Part shown: piece by piece, positions 15,767 to 24,273 of the stretch
Position numbering within the stretch: the stretch's first letter is position 1
How the letters are laid out: each line of letters begins with the position of its first letter
Origin: an uncultured Myxococcales bacterium
Lineage (GTDB): Bacteria; Myxococcota_A; Polyangia; Polyangiales; Polyangiaceae
Direction of reading: 5' to 3'
Assembly (NCBI GenBank): GCA_937902985.1
Contig: CALFNG010000446.1
Coordinates: forward strand, 1 to 64,000
Length of the DNA stretch: 64,000 nucleotides
Translations under genes and position numbers: made by a program
The notes under the pieces: model-generated
Told to the model about the DNA's origin: nothing
Database searches by the model: none
What the model saw: the letters and a program-made list of their open reading frames with translations, nothing else

Positions 15767-18313
15767 TTAAGCGATCACGCGAAGCGATCCGCGAACGACT
15801 CCGTATCCGCCATCGGCCTTCAGTGTCTTCAACTCGCGCCAGACCTCGGCGGGAGTGCTCTTGCCTTGCAAGAGAGCTCGGTAACTCGACACGATCGTTG
15901 CGACCTCGGCCGCAGGCTCGCGCACAAGCTCGATCCTGAACCGACGGACCGCTCGCGCGAGGAGCAATGGAACCAGAGTCGCCGCGCTTTGCGCCGAGCC
16001 GTGGAAGATCGTGTTCCGGCAACCGACATCGGCCTCGACCGGATGGAGCACGCCTGCCCGGTCGCGCAGCGATACCGCGTGCGACTCGCACGGCCGGCCG
16101 CAGCTCTTGTGATCGCGGCCGTCGGAGAGGAGCGCCGCGATCACGCAGTGCTCCATGTGGAAGAGGGGCATCGGGTGATGAACGACCACTTCGGCGAAGG
16201 GGGCGAAGGCCGAGCGCGTCAGCGCCGTCAGCTGGTCCGCGTCGAGGTCGAACGACGGTGTGAACGCAACGAGTCCGCGCTCGAGGATCGCCGCCGCGGC
16301 GAGCTTGTTGGCGATGTTGAGCGAGAAGTCACCGATGCGGTCGATCCCGGCGGCGTCGCCGGTCGGCGCGTCGCGCAAGCTTCCGAGGCTGCGGACGAGC
16401 AGCGCGTCGGGCTGGAGCTGCTCGAGGTAGCGATCGATCTTCTCGTCGCCGGGCTTGCGGATGCGCGGCGCGGCGAGGGTCACGTGAACGCGCGCGGCGC
16501 GGGACCGAAGCGCGCGCAAGGCGGCCCCTGTGCCGACGAGCTCGAGAAAGTCGAGGTACACGCCGTCGGCGCCAGCGTCGACCGCCGCCTCGGCCTGGGC
16601 GAGGTTCCTGCACAGTACGAAGAGCCCCGCCGGCGGCGGAGGGCGATCCGGCGGGTGGGCAGCTGCGAGAAGATCACCGTGCGTCACCGGCGTCGTCTCC
16701 GTCGCTTCGCCCTCGACGCCCGACGCCGTGAGCGCGTCGGTGAGCGCTCGCCGCGCCCGGTTCAGGCTCGAGATCGGCAGCATGGCCCCTTCCGGAACGT
16801 CGAGCTCGAGCGACCCGAGAACGAACGGAGTCTCGCCGAGGCGACCGAGTTTTTCGCGGATCGCCTCGGGCGTCGTCGCGGTGGTGTGCGCCCTCTCGAG
16901 CGGGGCGTCGCCCCGGACGGTCGCGCGAGCCCCGCGCTCGGTCGCCGCTTCGAACCGGGGAAGCTCGCCGAGCTTCCCGCTCACCCTCACGTCGAGCCGC
17001 ACGCGATGCGGACTCCTGAGGGACGCGAGCGCCTGCTTTTCGCGCACGGGATCGCTGGTTTTCCACACCCGCGCGCCGGAGCGAGCCGCGGCATCGACGC
17101 GTCGATCCGGCCCGAGCCAGAGCCAGATCTCGCGCCCTATCTCGGCGCGTTCGACCTCGACGCCCCCGTCGAAGAGCGCCCAGACCCGGCCGCCGACCTC
17201 TCCCTCGCCGCGCTCGCCCTCGACCAGCAACCCGTCGCCCCGCGCTACCGGCGCGGTCGTCGAGAGGCCGACGCACCTCTTTCCACGAACCGTCCGCAGC
17301 CCGAGCGACTTGCCCGCCGGGAGGCCGCGGTGGTCGCACGTCAGGCCCTCGACCAGGCGCTGGTGATCGACCCCGCGCAAGAACCCCGGTCCGGATCCGC
17401 GCGTGTACATCTGGAGCGCGGTTGCGCGATCTTCGTCCGTGGGTCCGGCGCCGCCCGCGAGCGCATCGACCGCGCGTCGATAAAGCCTCGTCGTCGCGGC
17501 GACGTACTCCGGGCCCTTCAAGCGTCCCTCGATCTTCAGAGACACGACGCCGAGCCGCGCGAGATCGGGCACGAGCGCGCTCGCTTCGAGATCCTCGGGC
17601 GACAGGAGGTGAGCCACTCCGCCGAGATCCCGATCGACGCCGTCGACCACGAGCTCGTAAGGCAGCCTGCAAGCCTGAGCGCACGCTCCCCGATTGGCGC
17701 TTCGACCGCCGATCGCCTCGCTCGTCAGGCACTGGCCCGAGTAGGCGATGCAGAGCGCGCCGTGAACGAAGACCTCGAGCTCGACGTCCGTGCCCGCGCG
17801 GATCGCCGCGATGTCGTCGAGCGACAGCTCGCGCGCCAGCACCACCCTGCGCGCACCGAAGTCCCGCGCCAGCGCGACGCTCGCCGCGTCCGTGCAGGTC
17901 ATCTGGGTCGAGGCGTGAACAGCCATAGCCGGAGCGACGGCTCGAACCAGCCGGGCGACGCCGAGATCCTGCACGATGACGGCATCGACGCGGGCAGCCG
18001 AACATGCCCTCACTTGCCGCTCGAGTCGATCGAGCTCGTCGTCGAAGACGAGTGTGTTCAGCGCTACGTACCCGCGCACGCCGCGACCGTGGAGAAAGCC
18101 CATCGTCTCCGAGAGCCCGTCGGGATCGAAATTGGTCGCTCGCGCCCGTGCGCTCGTGCCCGGGAGCCCGAAGTACACGGCGTCGGCGCCAGCGGCCACG
18201 GCGGCTCGCATGGCGTCGGCGTCGCCGGCGGGAGCGAGCACTTCGGGCAAGCGAGGCAAGCGAGGCAAGCGAGGCAAGCGAGGCAAGCGAGACAAGCGAG
18301 ACACGACGGACAT
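15767..18313 (-). CDS. U32 family (RlhA/PrtC-like) protein
   Basis: 848 residues. The U32 core starts at VLAPAGDADAMRAAVAAGAD (about 25) and has the signature VFVHGALCIAYSGQCL then RSANRGACAQACR, whose cysteines bind an Fe-S cluster in characterised members. A DUF3656-like middle region and a second U32-like half (about 570-780, with HHPMPLFHMEHC and KSCGRPC) match the RlhA arrangement. E. coli RlhA takes part in 23S rRNA C2501 hydroxylation together with prephenate. The first 22 residues, a run of LPR triplets, are encoded by a 9-bp minisatellite (18247-18300) and are not part of the family. ATG 18313 is the only obvious start upstream of the repeat. Confidence 0.85.
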   Translation of the reverse strand: MSVVSRLSRLPRLPRLPRLPRLPEVLAPAGDADAMRAAVAAGADAVYFGLPGTSARARATNFDPDGLSETMGFLHGRGVRGYVALNTLVFDDELDRLERQVRACSAARVDAVIVQDLGVARLVRAVAPAMAVHASTQMTCTDAASVALARDFGARRVVLARELSLDDIAAIRAGTDVELEVFVHGALCIAYSGQCLTSEAIGGRSANRGACAQACRLPYELVVDGVDRDLGGVAHLLSPEDLEASALVPDLARLGVVSLKIEGRLKGPEYVAATTRLYRRAVDALAGGAGPTDEDRATALQMYTRGSGPGFLRGVDHQRLVEGLTCDHRGLPAGKSLGLRTVRGKRCVGLSTTAPVARGDGLLVEGERGEGEVGGRVWALFDGGVEVERAEIGREIWLWLGPDRRVDAAARSGARVWKTSDPVREKQALASLRSPHRVRLDVRVSGKLGELPRFEAATERGARATVRGDAPLERAHTTATTPEAIREKLGRLGETPFVLGSLELDVPEGAMLPISSLNRARRALTDALTASGVEGEATETTPVTHGDLLAAAHPPDRPPPPAGLFVLCRNLAQAEAAVDAGADGVYLDFLELVGTGAALRALRSRAARVHVTLAAPRIRKPGDEKIDRYLEQLQPDALLVRSLGSLRDAPTGDAAGIDRIGDFSLNIANKLAAAAILERGLVAFTPSFDLDADQLTALTRSAFAPFAEVVVHHPMPLFHMEHCVIAALLSDGRDHKSCGRPCESHAVSLRDRAGVLHPVEADVGCRNTIFHGSAQSAATLVPLLLARAVRRFRIELVREPAAEVATIVSSYRALLQGKSTPAEVWRELKTLKADGGYGVVRGSLRVIA
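18247..18300. repeat. 9-bp minisatellite inside the U32 gene start
   Basis: GCAAGCGAG is repeated five times, and a sixth copy has one change (ACAAGCGAG). On the coding (minus) strand it encodes Leu-Pro-Arg repeats. Copy-number change would add or remove three residues without shifting frame. Confidence 0.93.
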
Positions 18314-18410
18314 CGTTTAGCCCATCGCGAGTCGCGGCGCTCGACGCCGGCAATCGGCGCGAGCGCTCGCAGCAAACACCCGGTACCATGGTCGTTTGGG
18401 GAGGTGCGGC

Positions 18411-18707
18411 GTGCGGCTGATTTCGACGGCAACGAAGACGGTGGCTTTCATGGCGCTCGGCGCCGCGGCGGCGTGCAGCAGCAGCTCGCCGGGGGTCTCG
18501 TCGGGCGCTCCTGCCGGGCCCAACGACGGCGGCCTCACTGCGTCGACCGACGACGGGGGCGGCACGAGCGTGCCCGTCACGAGCGGAAGCGTGCCGGCAA
18601 TCGGCGGCTGCCCTGTCTTTCCCGCCGACAACCCCGGTCTCGCGAAGGTGCACGGGAGCGACTTCGAGGCCATCGAGACAGGCCCGATTTCAACGGCCGG
18701 GCTGTAG
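18411..18707 (+). CDS. Truncated lipoprotein
   Basis: 98 residues from GTG 18411, with GGGGAGG six bases upstream. The signal peptide ends in GAAAAC, followed by a Ser/Gly/Asp-rich spacer typical of Polyangia lipoproteins. The only conserved block, GGCPVFPADNP, is the opening of a longer family that normally continues (W-N-x-D). Here the sequence departs at once to a short unrelated tail and stop. I read it as a lipoprotein whose main domain was deleted; the leftover may still be exported. Confidence 0.5.
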   Translation: MRLISTATKTVAFMALGAAAACSSSSPGVSSGAPAGPNDGGLTASTDDGGGTSVPVTSGSVPAIGGCPVFPADNPGLAKVHGSDFEAIETGPISTAGL

Positions 18708-18775
18708 GACCGCCGGCGCTCCGACCAGATGACGATGAACGCTCGGCCTCCCGTTCGTGCCCTCGCCTGGGTGGC

Positions 18776-21700
18776 TCAACGGGACACGTGCCGGGCGACG
18801 ATTCCGAGGAGGGCGGCGCCGTAGCGGCGCGCTAGGCCTGGCCCGATTCCCGCGACGCGGAGCAGCGCGCCCTCGTCGCCCGGCGTGTCCGTAGCCACGC
18901 CGAGGAGCGTGCGATCGTTCAAGATGCGGAACGCCGGAATCCCGGCGCGCTTCGCCTCGGCGAGGCGCCATTCCCGCAGCGCTTCGAACAGCGCCTTGGC
19001 GCTCGACGGCAAGCCGCTGCCCCCCCGTTCGCGCTTGGCATCGCTCGCCCGACGGGTGCGGCGCGGCGCCTGCGGCTTGCCTGCCGAAACCTTGGCGGCC
19101 CGCTTGGTGCGCCTCGCGGTTCGCGCCTCCGCGGCGATCGTGAAGCCACCGTCGGCGAGCCGGGCGCGCGACGCGAGCCGGCGGACGCGCTGAAAGTGCA
19201 CCTCGACTCCGTCTTTCACGAACGAATCGTCGTCGAGGCGCACGTCGCCCGATCGAACCAGCCCCGAGAGCAAGTGCTCGAGGGAGCGGCGATCGAGGTA
19301 CCGAGGGTCGGCGTCACCCCGAGGAAAGAGCTCTCGATGAAGCTGGCCCACCGTCAGCCCGTCGCGATCGCCGAGATCGTGAAGGATTCGCTCGGCTGCG
19401 CTCCGCTCGCTCGGATTGGGCTCGCGGTGGGCCAGCGAGACGCATCCCTCCGGGGCGCACACGTCGCAGAGGCCGCACGGGGTCCCGGGGTCGTTCTCGT
19501 CGCCGAAGTGCTCGACGAGCTGGAGCATCCGGCACCGGCTCTTCTCGGCGTAGCGCCGGACGCGCGCCATCTGCTCGAGGCGATGCGCCCGCTGCCGCTC
19601 GTAGGAGAGGGCGTAGTCGGCGGAGCCGCGGCGGACCGTCTGGTCGGGATCGATCCGGGCGCCCCCGTGCAGCCACAGTTTCTCGAGCGCCTTCTCGAAC
19701 ATCGGAGGAGCGAGGCCCGCGGAAGCGGCGAGCGCGTCCTTCTCGATCGGAGCGTCGCCGAGGCGCTCGAAGAGCGCCCTCAGGGAGCCGGCTTCGGGGT
19801 AGTCACGCTCGTGGAAAAAGAGGTGCGTCTTTCCGTCGACGAAGGACTGAAACAGCACGGCTCGCGACGGAGCGCCGTCGCGACCCGCTCTTCCGATCTC
19901 CTGGTAATATCCTTCGAGGGTCTGCGGCAGCGCCGTATGGACCACGGTACGGACGTCGGCCTTGTCGATCCCCATGCCGAACGCGATCGTCGCCACGACG
20001 ACATCGACCGCCCCGTCGAGGAAGGCGTGCTGGGCGCGAGCCCGCTCGGCCGAGGGCAGTCCCGCGTGGTACGGCACGGCCCGGGTGACCGCGGAGAGCG
20101 CGTCGGCCAGCGCTTCAGCCTCGCGCCTCGTCGGCGCATAGACGATCGCCGGCCTTCGCTCGCGGGTCGAGAGCAGCGCGAGCACCGCGTCGGCGCGCGA
20201 AGCAGGCATTTTCTCGACGACCTCGACGGCGATGTTGGTTCGACGAAATCCGTGGATGAATCGCTGAGGACTGCGGAGCCCGAGGAGCGAGACGATGTCG
20301 TCTTGAACTGCCGGCGTGGCGGTGGCGGTCAACGCGAGAACGGGAGCCGGGCGAAGAAGAGGGAGCCGTTCACCGAGCATCCGGTATTCGGGGCGGAAGT
20401 CGTGACCCCATTGCGAGATGCAATGCGCCTCGTCGATGGCGACGAGCGTCGGCTGCCGACGGGCCAGCATCTCGGGAAACCCCGAGACCTTGAGGCGCTC
20501 CGGCGCGATGAAGAGAAAATCGAGCTCGCCGTCGAGGTACGCGCGGCAGGCCGCTCGCGACGCCTGGCGGTCGCGGCCCGAATGGATTCGGTCGCAGGCG
20601 ATGCCGCGGCTCGCGAGCTTCGCCACCTGGTCTTCCATGAGCGCGATGAGCGGGCTGACGACGAGCGTCGTTCCGCCGCGCGCCAGGCCCGGAAGCTGAT
20701 AGCAGAGAGATTTGCCCGCCCCCGTCGGCATCACGAGGAGCATGTCGTGCCCGAGCGTGGCGGCGCGACACGCCTCTTCCTGGTAGGGCCTGTACGTCGC
20801 AAAACCGAACCTGTCGCGCAGGAGCGCGCCCAGGCCTTCGGGCCCCACTCCGGGCCGAACGGGCGCGGCCTTTCGCGGGAGGGTCGCCGCGGCCGGCGCC
20901 GGCGAATCGCCGTTGCTGCTCGCGGTGCTCGCCGCGCTCGAAGCCGGCGCAGAAGCTCCACCGCGCACGTCGTCGACGACCTCGCGCACGTATTTCTCGA
21001 TCGCGCCCATGAAGGCGTCGAAGTCACCCGTGCCCCTTTCGATCTGCGCGAGCTTGGCCTCCCAGTCTCCGGTCATGGCCGGCGACTTCACGTTCGGGTG
21101 AACCATGCCGACCAGAGCAACGCCTTTCTCCGTCGCCTCCAGCGCCTTGCCGTCTCGCCTGACGTATTCGCGCCGGATCAGGAGCTCGAGAGTGGCCGCG
21201 CGCGTCGCCGGCGTGCCGAGGCCGCACTCGCGCATCGCGGCTGCGAGCTCTTTCTCGGAGACGGACCGGCCGGCGGTCTCCATCGCGGTCAGGAGCGTCG
21301 CGTCGTTGAAACGCGGAGGCGGGCGCGTCTGCTTCGCCACGGGCTTTGCGTCGACGACGACCTGTGGAGCTTCTTCCAGGAGCCCCCCCGGGAGCGCCGG
21401 GCCCGCGGCCTTTCCGTCGCCGGGCTCGAGCACCTTCCACCCCTGTCGCTCGACGCTCGTTCCCGAGCTGGCGAAGCGGTCGATCTCCGCCGACGTGACG
21501 CGCGTGACGACCTTGGTCACGGCCAGCACGTGATCGTCGTGCCAGGCCGAGAGCAATCTCCGGCAGACGAGCTCGTAAATTCGCCGCTCGTCGCCCGCGA
21601 GGTCGGCGGGGGCGCGCGTCGTGGTCGGAATGATCGCGTGGTGGTCGGTGACGAGGGCGTCGTCGACGAAGCGTCGCCCCAGCGGGCGATCGCCGGTTCC

Positions 21701-22804
21701 GGCAGCGAGGAGCGCGCGGTAAGGGTCTGCGATCGCCTGCACGACCTCGGGCAGCGTCTCGGCGATGGCCTGGGTGAGGGCGCGGCTGTCGGTTCGGGGA
21801 TAGCTGAGGAGCTTTCGCCGCTCGTAGAGGGCCTGGGCCACGTCGAGCGTGCGCTGGGCGCTCATTCCGTAGAGGCGGTTCGCGTGACGCTGCAGCTCCG
21901 TCAGATCATAGAGGAGCGGCGGCTGCACGTTTCGAACCTCGCGCGCGACCGATTCAACGCGCGCGTCGCCGCCGCGCGCGCGCGCGGCAATCGCGGCGGC
22001 CTCGCCGCCGTCTTTGGGCAGCCGCCGGGCCTCGTCGCGTGACGCCTCGGAGTGCCGGACGCCCCGGAACCATGTGCCCGAGTACTGCGCCTCGACGCCG
22101 GCCGCCGACCGCGGCCTGAACGTGGCTACGACCTCGAAGTAGTCTTCAGGAACGAAGGAACGGATCTCGAGCTCCCGCCCCACGAGCATCGCAAGCGTCG
22201 GAGTCTGGACGCGGCCGACGGAGAACACGTCGTCGTGCACGATGCTGTAGGCGCGCGACAGGTTCATTCCCACGAGCCAGTCGGCCCGGCTCCGCGCGCA
22301 GGCCGCACGGGCCAGTGCGTCGTAGTCGCTCCCATCGCGCAGCTCGCGGAATCCGCGGGCGATGGCCTGCGGCGTGAGCGACGAGATCCACAGGCGTCGG
22401 ACGGGCTTCCGGCAACCGGCGGCTTCGTAGATCGTTCGAAAGATGTGCTCGCCCTCGCGGCCGGCGTCCGTCGCGCAGATGACGCCCGTGACGTCCCGCG
22501 CCATGAGGACCCGCCGGACGTTCTCGAACTGGTCGCGGGTCGCGTCAGAGACGACGAGGCGCCATTCGTCGGGCAAGATCGGCAAGTCGGCCAGGCGCCA
22601 GTCTTTCCAGCGCGGATTGAGCTCGTGCGGCTCCGCGAGCCCGACCAGGTGTCCGATCGCCCAGGTGACGACGTACCCGTTGCCGCGGAGGCTGCCCTCT
22701 TCCCTCGCGAGCGCCCCGAGGACCTGCGCGATGTCGCGCGCGACGGCCGGCTTCTCGGCGACGACGGCAAGGGTGGCAACGTTCACGTGGCGCCCCGGAC
22801 TCAC
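18776..22804 (-). CDS. Topoisomerase III - RecQ helicase - HRDC fusion
   Basis: 1342 residues in one frame. Topoisomerase III occupies about 8-615: AEKPAVARDI (TOPRIM Glu17), DAGREGE (113-119), catalytic Tyr335 in SYPRTDSR. A Ser/Ala/Pro linker (about 615-645) joins a RecQ helicase (about 650-1120): TYRPYQ, Walker A MPTGAGKS (692-699), DEAH (791-794), QEIGRAGRDG (968-977), and zinc cysteines 1091, 1110, 1113, 1116. A winged-helix region and a basic linker lead to an HRDC domain (about 1264-1342). Top3 and RecQ-family helicases normally act together to dissolve double Holliday junctions; here the pair is one polypeptide. Start GTG 22804; GTG 22786 is an equally good alternative. Confidence 0.92.
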   Translation of the reverse strand: MSPGRHVNVATLAVVAEKPAVARDIAQVLGALAREEGSLRGNGYVVTWAIGHLVGLAEPHELNPRWKDWRLADLPILPDEWRLVVSDATRDQFENVRRVLMARDVTGVICATDAGREGEHIFRTIYEAAGCRKPVRRLWISSLTPQAIARGFRELRDGSDYDALARAACARSRADWLVGMNLSRAYSIVHDDVFSVGRVQTPTLAMLVGRELEIRSFVPEDYFEVVATFRPRSAAGVEAQYSGTWFRGVRHSEASRDEARRLPKDGGEAAAIAARARGGDARVESVAREVRNVQPPLLYDLTELQRHANRLYGMSAQRTLDVAQALYERRKLLSYPRTDSRALTQAIAETLPEVVQAIADPYRALLAAGTGDRPLGRRFVDDALVTDHHAIIPTTTRAPADLAGDERRIYELVCRRLLSAWHDDHVLAVTKVVTRVTSAEIDRFASSGTSVERQGWKVLEPGDGKAAGPALPGGLLEEAPQVVVDAKPVAKQTRPPPRFNDATLLTAMETAGRSVSEKELAAAMRECGLGTPATRAATLELLIRREYVRRDGKALEATEKGVALVGMVHPNVKSPAMTGDWEAKLAQIERGTGDFDAFMGAIEKYVREVVDDVRGGASAPASSAASTASSNGDSPAPAAATLPRKAAPVRPGVGPEGLGALLRDRFGFATYRPYQEEACRAATLGHDMLLVMPTGAGKSLCYQLPGLARGGTTLVVSPLIALMEDQVAKLASRGIACDRIHSGRDRQASRAACRAYLDGELDFLFIAPERLKVSGFPEMLARRQPTLVAIDEAHCISQWGHDFRPEYRMLGERLPLLRPAPVLALTATATPAVQDDIVSLLGLRSPQRFIHGFRRTNIAVEVVEKMPASRADAVLALLSTRERRPAIVYAPTRREAEALADALSAVTRAVPYHAGLPSAERARAQHAFLDGAVDVVVATIAFGMGIDKADVRTVVHTALPQTLEGYYQEIGRAGRDGAPSRAVLFQSFVDGKTHLFFHERDYPEAGSLRALFERLGDAPIEKDALAASAGLAPPMFEKALEKLWLHGGARIDPDQTVRRGSADYALSYERQRAHRLEQMARVRRYAEKSRCRMLQLVEHFGDENDPGTPCGLCDVCAPEGCVSLAHREPNPSERSAAERILHDLGDRDGLTVGQLHRELFPRGDADPRYLDRRSLEHLLSGLVRSGDVRLDDDSFVKDGVEVHFQRVRRLASRARLADGGFTIAAEARTARRTKRAAKVSAGKPQAPRRTRRASDAKRERGGSGLPSSAKALFEALREWRLAEAKRAGIPAFRILNDRTLLGVATDTPGDEGALLRVAGIGPGLARRYGAALLGIVARHVSR

Positions 22805-22929
22805 TTACCCCATATCGACCGCGCGAACCTCCCGGTTGTCGCAAGTTGTCGCAAAAAAGCTCGCGGGCCCGGTTTTGTCGACCCGCCAAGAGTGCTAGCG
22901 ATCAGCGCAACGTGGTCTCTGTCTCGTTC
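22805..22929. promoter_or_regulatory. Shared divergent promoter region with 10-bp direct repeat
   Basis: GTTGTCGCAA occurs twice in tandem at 22835-22854 between the divergent Top3-RecQ and XPB-Bax1 genes. The arrangement would let one regulator control both repair modules. No -10/-35 pair is convincing, and the repeat does not resemble a LexA box that I know. Confidence 0.4.
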
Positions 22930-24273
22930 ATGGCCGGCACCCTCGAAGTGCGCGACTGGCCGGAGGGCGCCCCTCCCCCACCCGCGTGCGCCTGGGACGA
23001 TCGCACGCGCTGCCACCGCGCTCCCGCGGCAGCGTATGCCGACGTCGTACGCGCGCTCGTAGTCTCGAAGACCCCTTACGTCGATGGGGCCAGGCGCTAC
23101 ACCGAGCTCGCCGCGGGCGCGCGAGTTCACCGGGACCCCAGGCCCTACCAGACAGAGGCCCTTTCGGCGTGGCGCGCTCACCGCGGGCGGGGTGTCGTCG
23201 TCTTGCCCACGGGCTCGGGCAAGAGCCACGTGGCCATTCTCGCGATCGACGACAAGCGACGGAGCGCGCTCGTCGTGGCGCCCACGCTCGACCTCGTGCG
23301 GCAGTGGTTCGACTTGCTCGGCGCGACGTTCGGCGTCCCCATTGGTCTCGTCGGCGGCGGCGAGCACGACGTGCAAGCGATCACGGTGACGACCTACGAC
23401 TCCGCGTTCCTGCACATGGATCACCTCGGCGCGCGCTTCGGGCTGGTCGTCTTCGACGAGTGCCATCACCTGCCGGGGGCGGCCTATGCCCTCGCCGCTC
23501 GCGCGAGCCTCGCGCCGTTTCGCCTCGGCCTCACGGCCACCCCGGAGAGGACCGACGGACGCGAGGCCGAGCTCGCGCACCTCATCGGGCCGGTGGTGTA
23601 TCGCAAGGACATCGTGGAGCTCTCGGGCGACTACCTCGCCGGATACGACACCGAGCGCGTGTCGATCGAGCTCTCGCCGAACGAGCGCGCCGAGCACGAC
23701 GCCGAGCGCGCGATCTATCGCGACTTCGTGCGGAGCCACGGCATCCGTATGAGCCAGGCTTCGGGGTGGGGCCAGTTCATCATGCTCTCGTCGCAGAGCG
23801 ACGAAGGGCGGCGCGCCATGGCCGCATACCGGAGGCAACGCGGCCTGGCCTTCGCTCCGTCGGCGAAGCTCGACTACCTCGAGCACCTCTTGCACCTGCA
23901 CCGCGGCGATCGCGCCATTCTCTTCACGCAAGACAACGTGACGGCATACACGATCGCCCGCCGCTTCCTCGTTCCGGTCATCACGCACCAGACGAAGGTG
24001 CGAGAGCGGAGCGCCATTCTGGACGGCCTCGCGAAGGGCACCTATCGAGCCGTCGCCACGTCGAAGGTCCTGAACGAGGGCGTCGACGTTCCCGACGCGA
24101 ACGTCGCCGTGATCCTCTCGGGGAGCGGCTCGGTGCGAGAGCACGTCCAGCGCCTCGGGCGCATCCTTCGAAAGAAGGGAGACAAGCGCGCGACCCTCTA
24201 CGAGCTCGTGACCGAAGAGACGACCGAGACGTACACGAGCGATCGGCGGAGGGAGCACAGTGCTTACCGCTGA
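22930..24273 (+). CDS. XPB-like SF2 DNA helicase
   Basis: 447 residues from ATG 22930. Helicase motifs: RPYQTEAL (Q motif), Walker A VLPTGSGKS (91-99), DECHH (176-180), LTATPERTDGRE, then motif V-VI in SKVLNEGVDVPDANV and QRLGRILRKKGDK. TATPxRxDGRE and the short N-terminal damage-recognition-like region are typical of XPB (Rad25) helicases of archaea and some bacteria. It overlaps by 14 bp a Bax1-like nuclease, the known XPB partner. The pair likely opens and incises damaged DNA in a route separate from UvrABC. Confidence 0.87.
   Translation: MAGTLEVRDWPEGAPPPPACAWDDRTRCHRAPAAAYADVVRALVVSKTPYVDGARRYTELAAGARVHRDPRPYQTEALSAWRAHRGRGVVVLPTGSGKSHVAILAIDDKRRSALVVAPTLDLVRQWFDLLGATFGVPIGLVGGGEHDVQAITVTTYDSAFLHMDHLGARFGLVVFDECHHLPGAAYALAARASLAPFRLGLTATPERTDGREAELAHLIGPVVYRKDIVELSGDYLAGYDTERVSIELSPNERAEHDAERAIYRDFVRSHGIRMSQASGWGQFIMLSSQSDEGRRAMAAYRRQRGLAFAPSAKLDYLEHLLHLHRGDRAILFTQDNVTAYTIARRFLVPVITHQTKVRERSAILDGLAKGTYRAVATSKVLNEGVDVPDANVAVILSGSGSVREHVQRLGRILRKKGDKRATLYELVTEETTETYTSDRRREHSAYR

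Noticed and set aside
15566-18835. 1089-codon plus-strand frame opposite the U32 gene
   Set aside because: Mirror-frame artefact of GC-rich codon use; composed of Arg/Glu/Ala without domains.
19196-22042. 948-codon plus-strand frame opposite Top3-RecQ
   Set aside because: Shadow frame; the minus strand encodes every catalytic motif of both enzymes.
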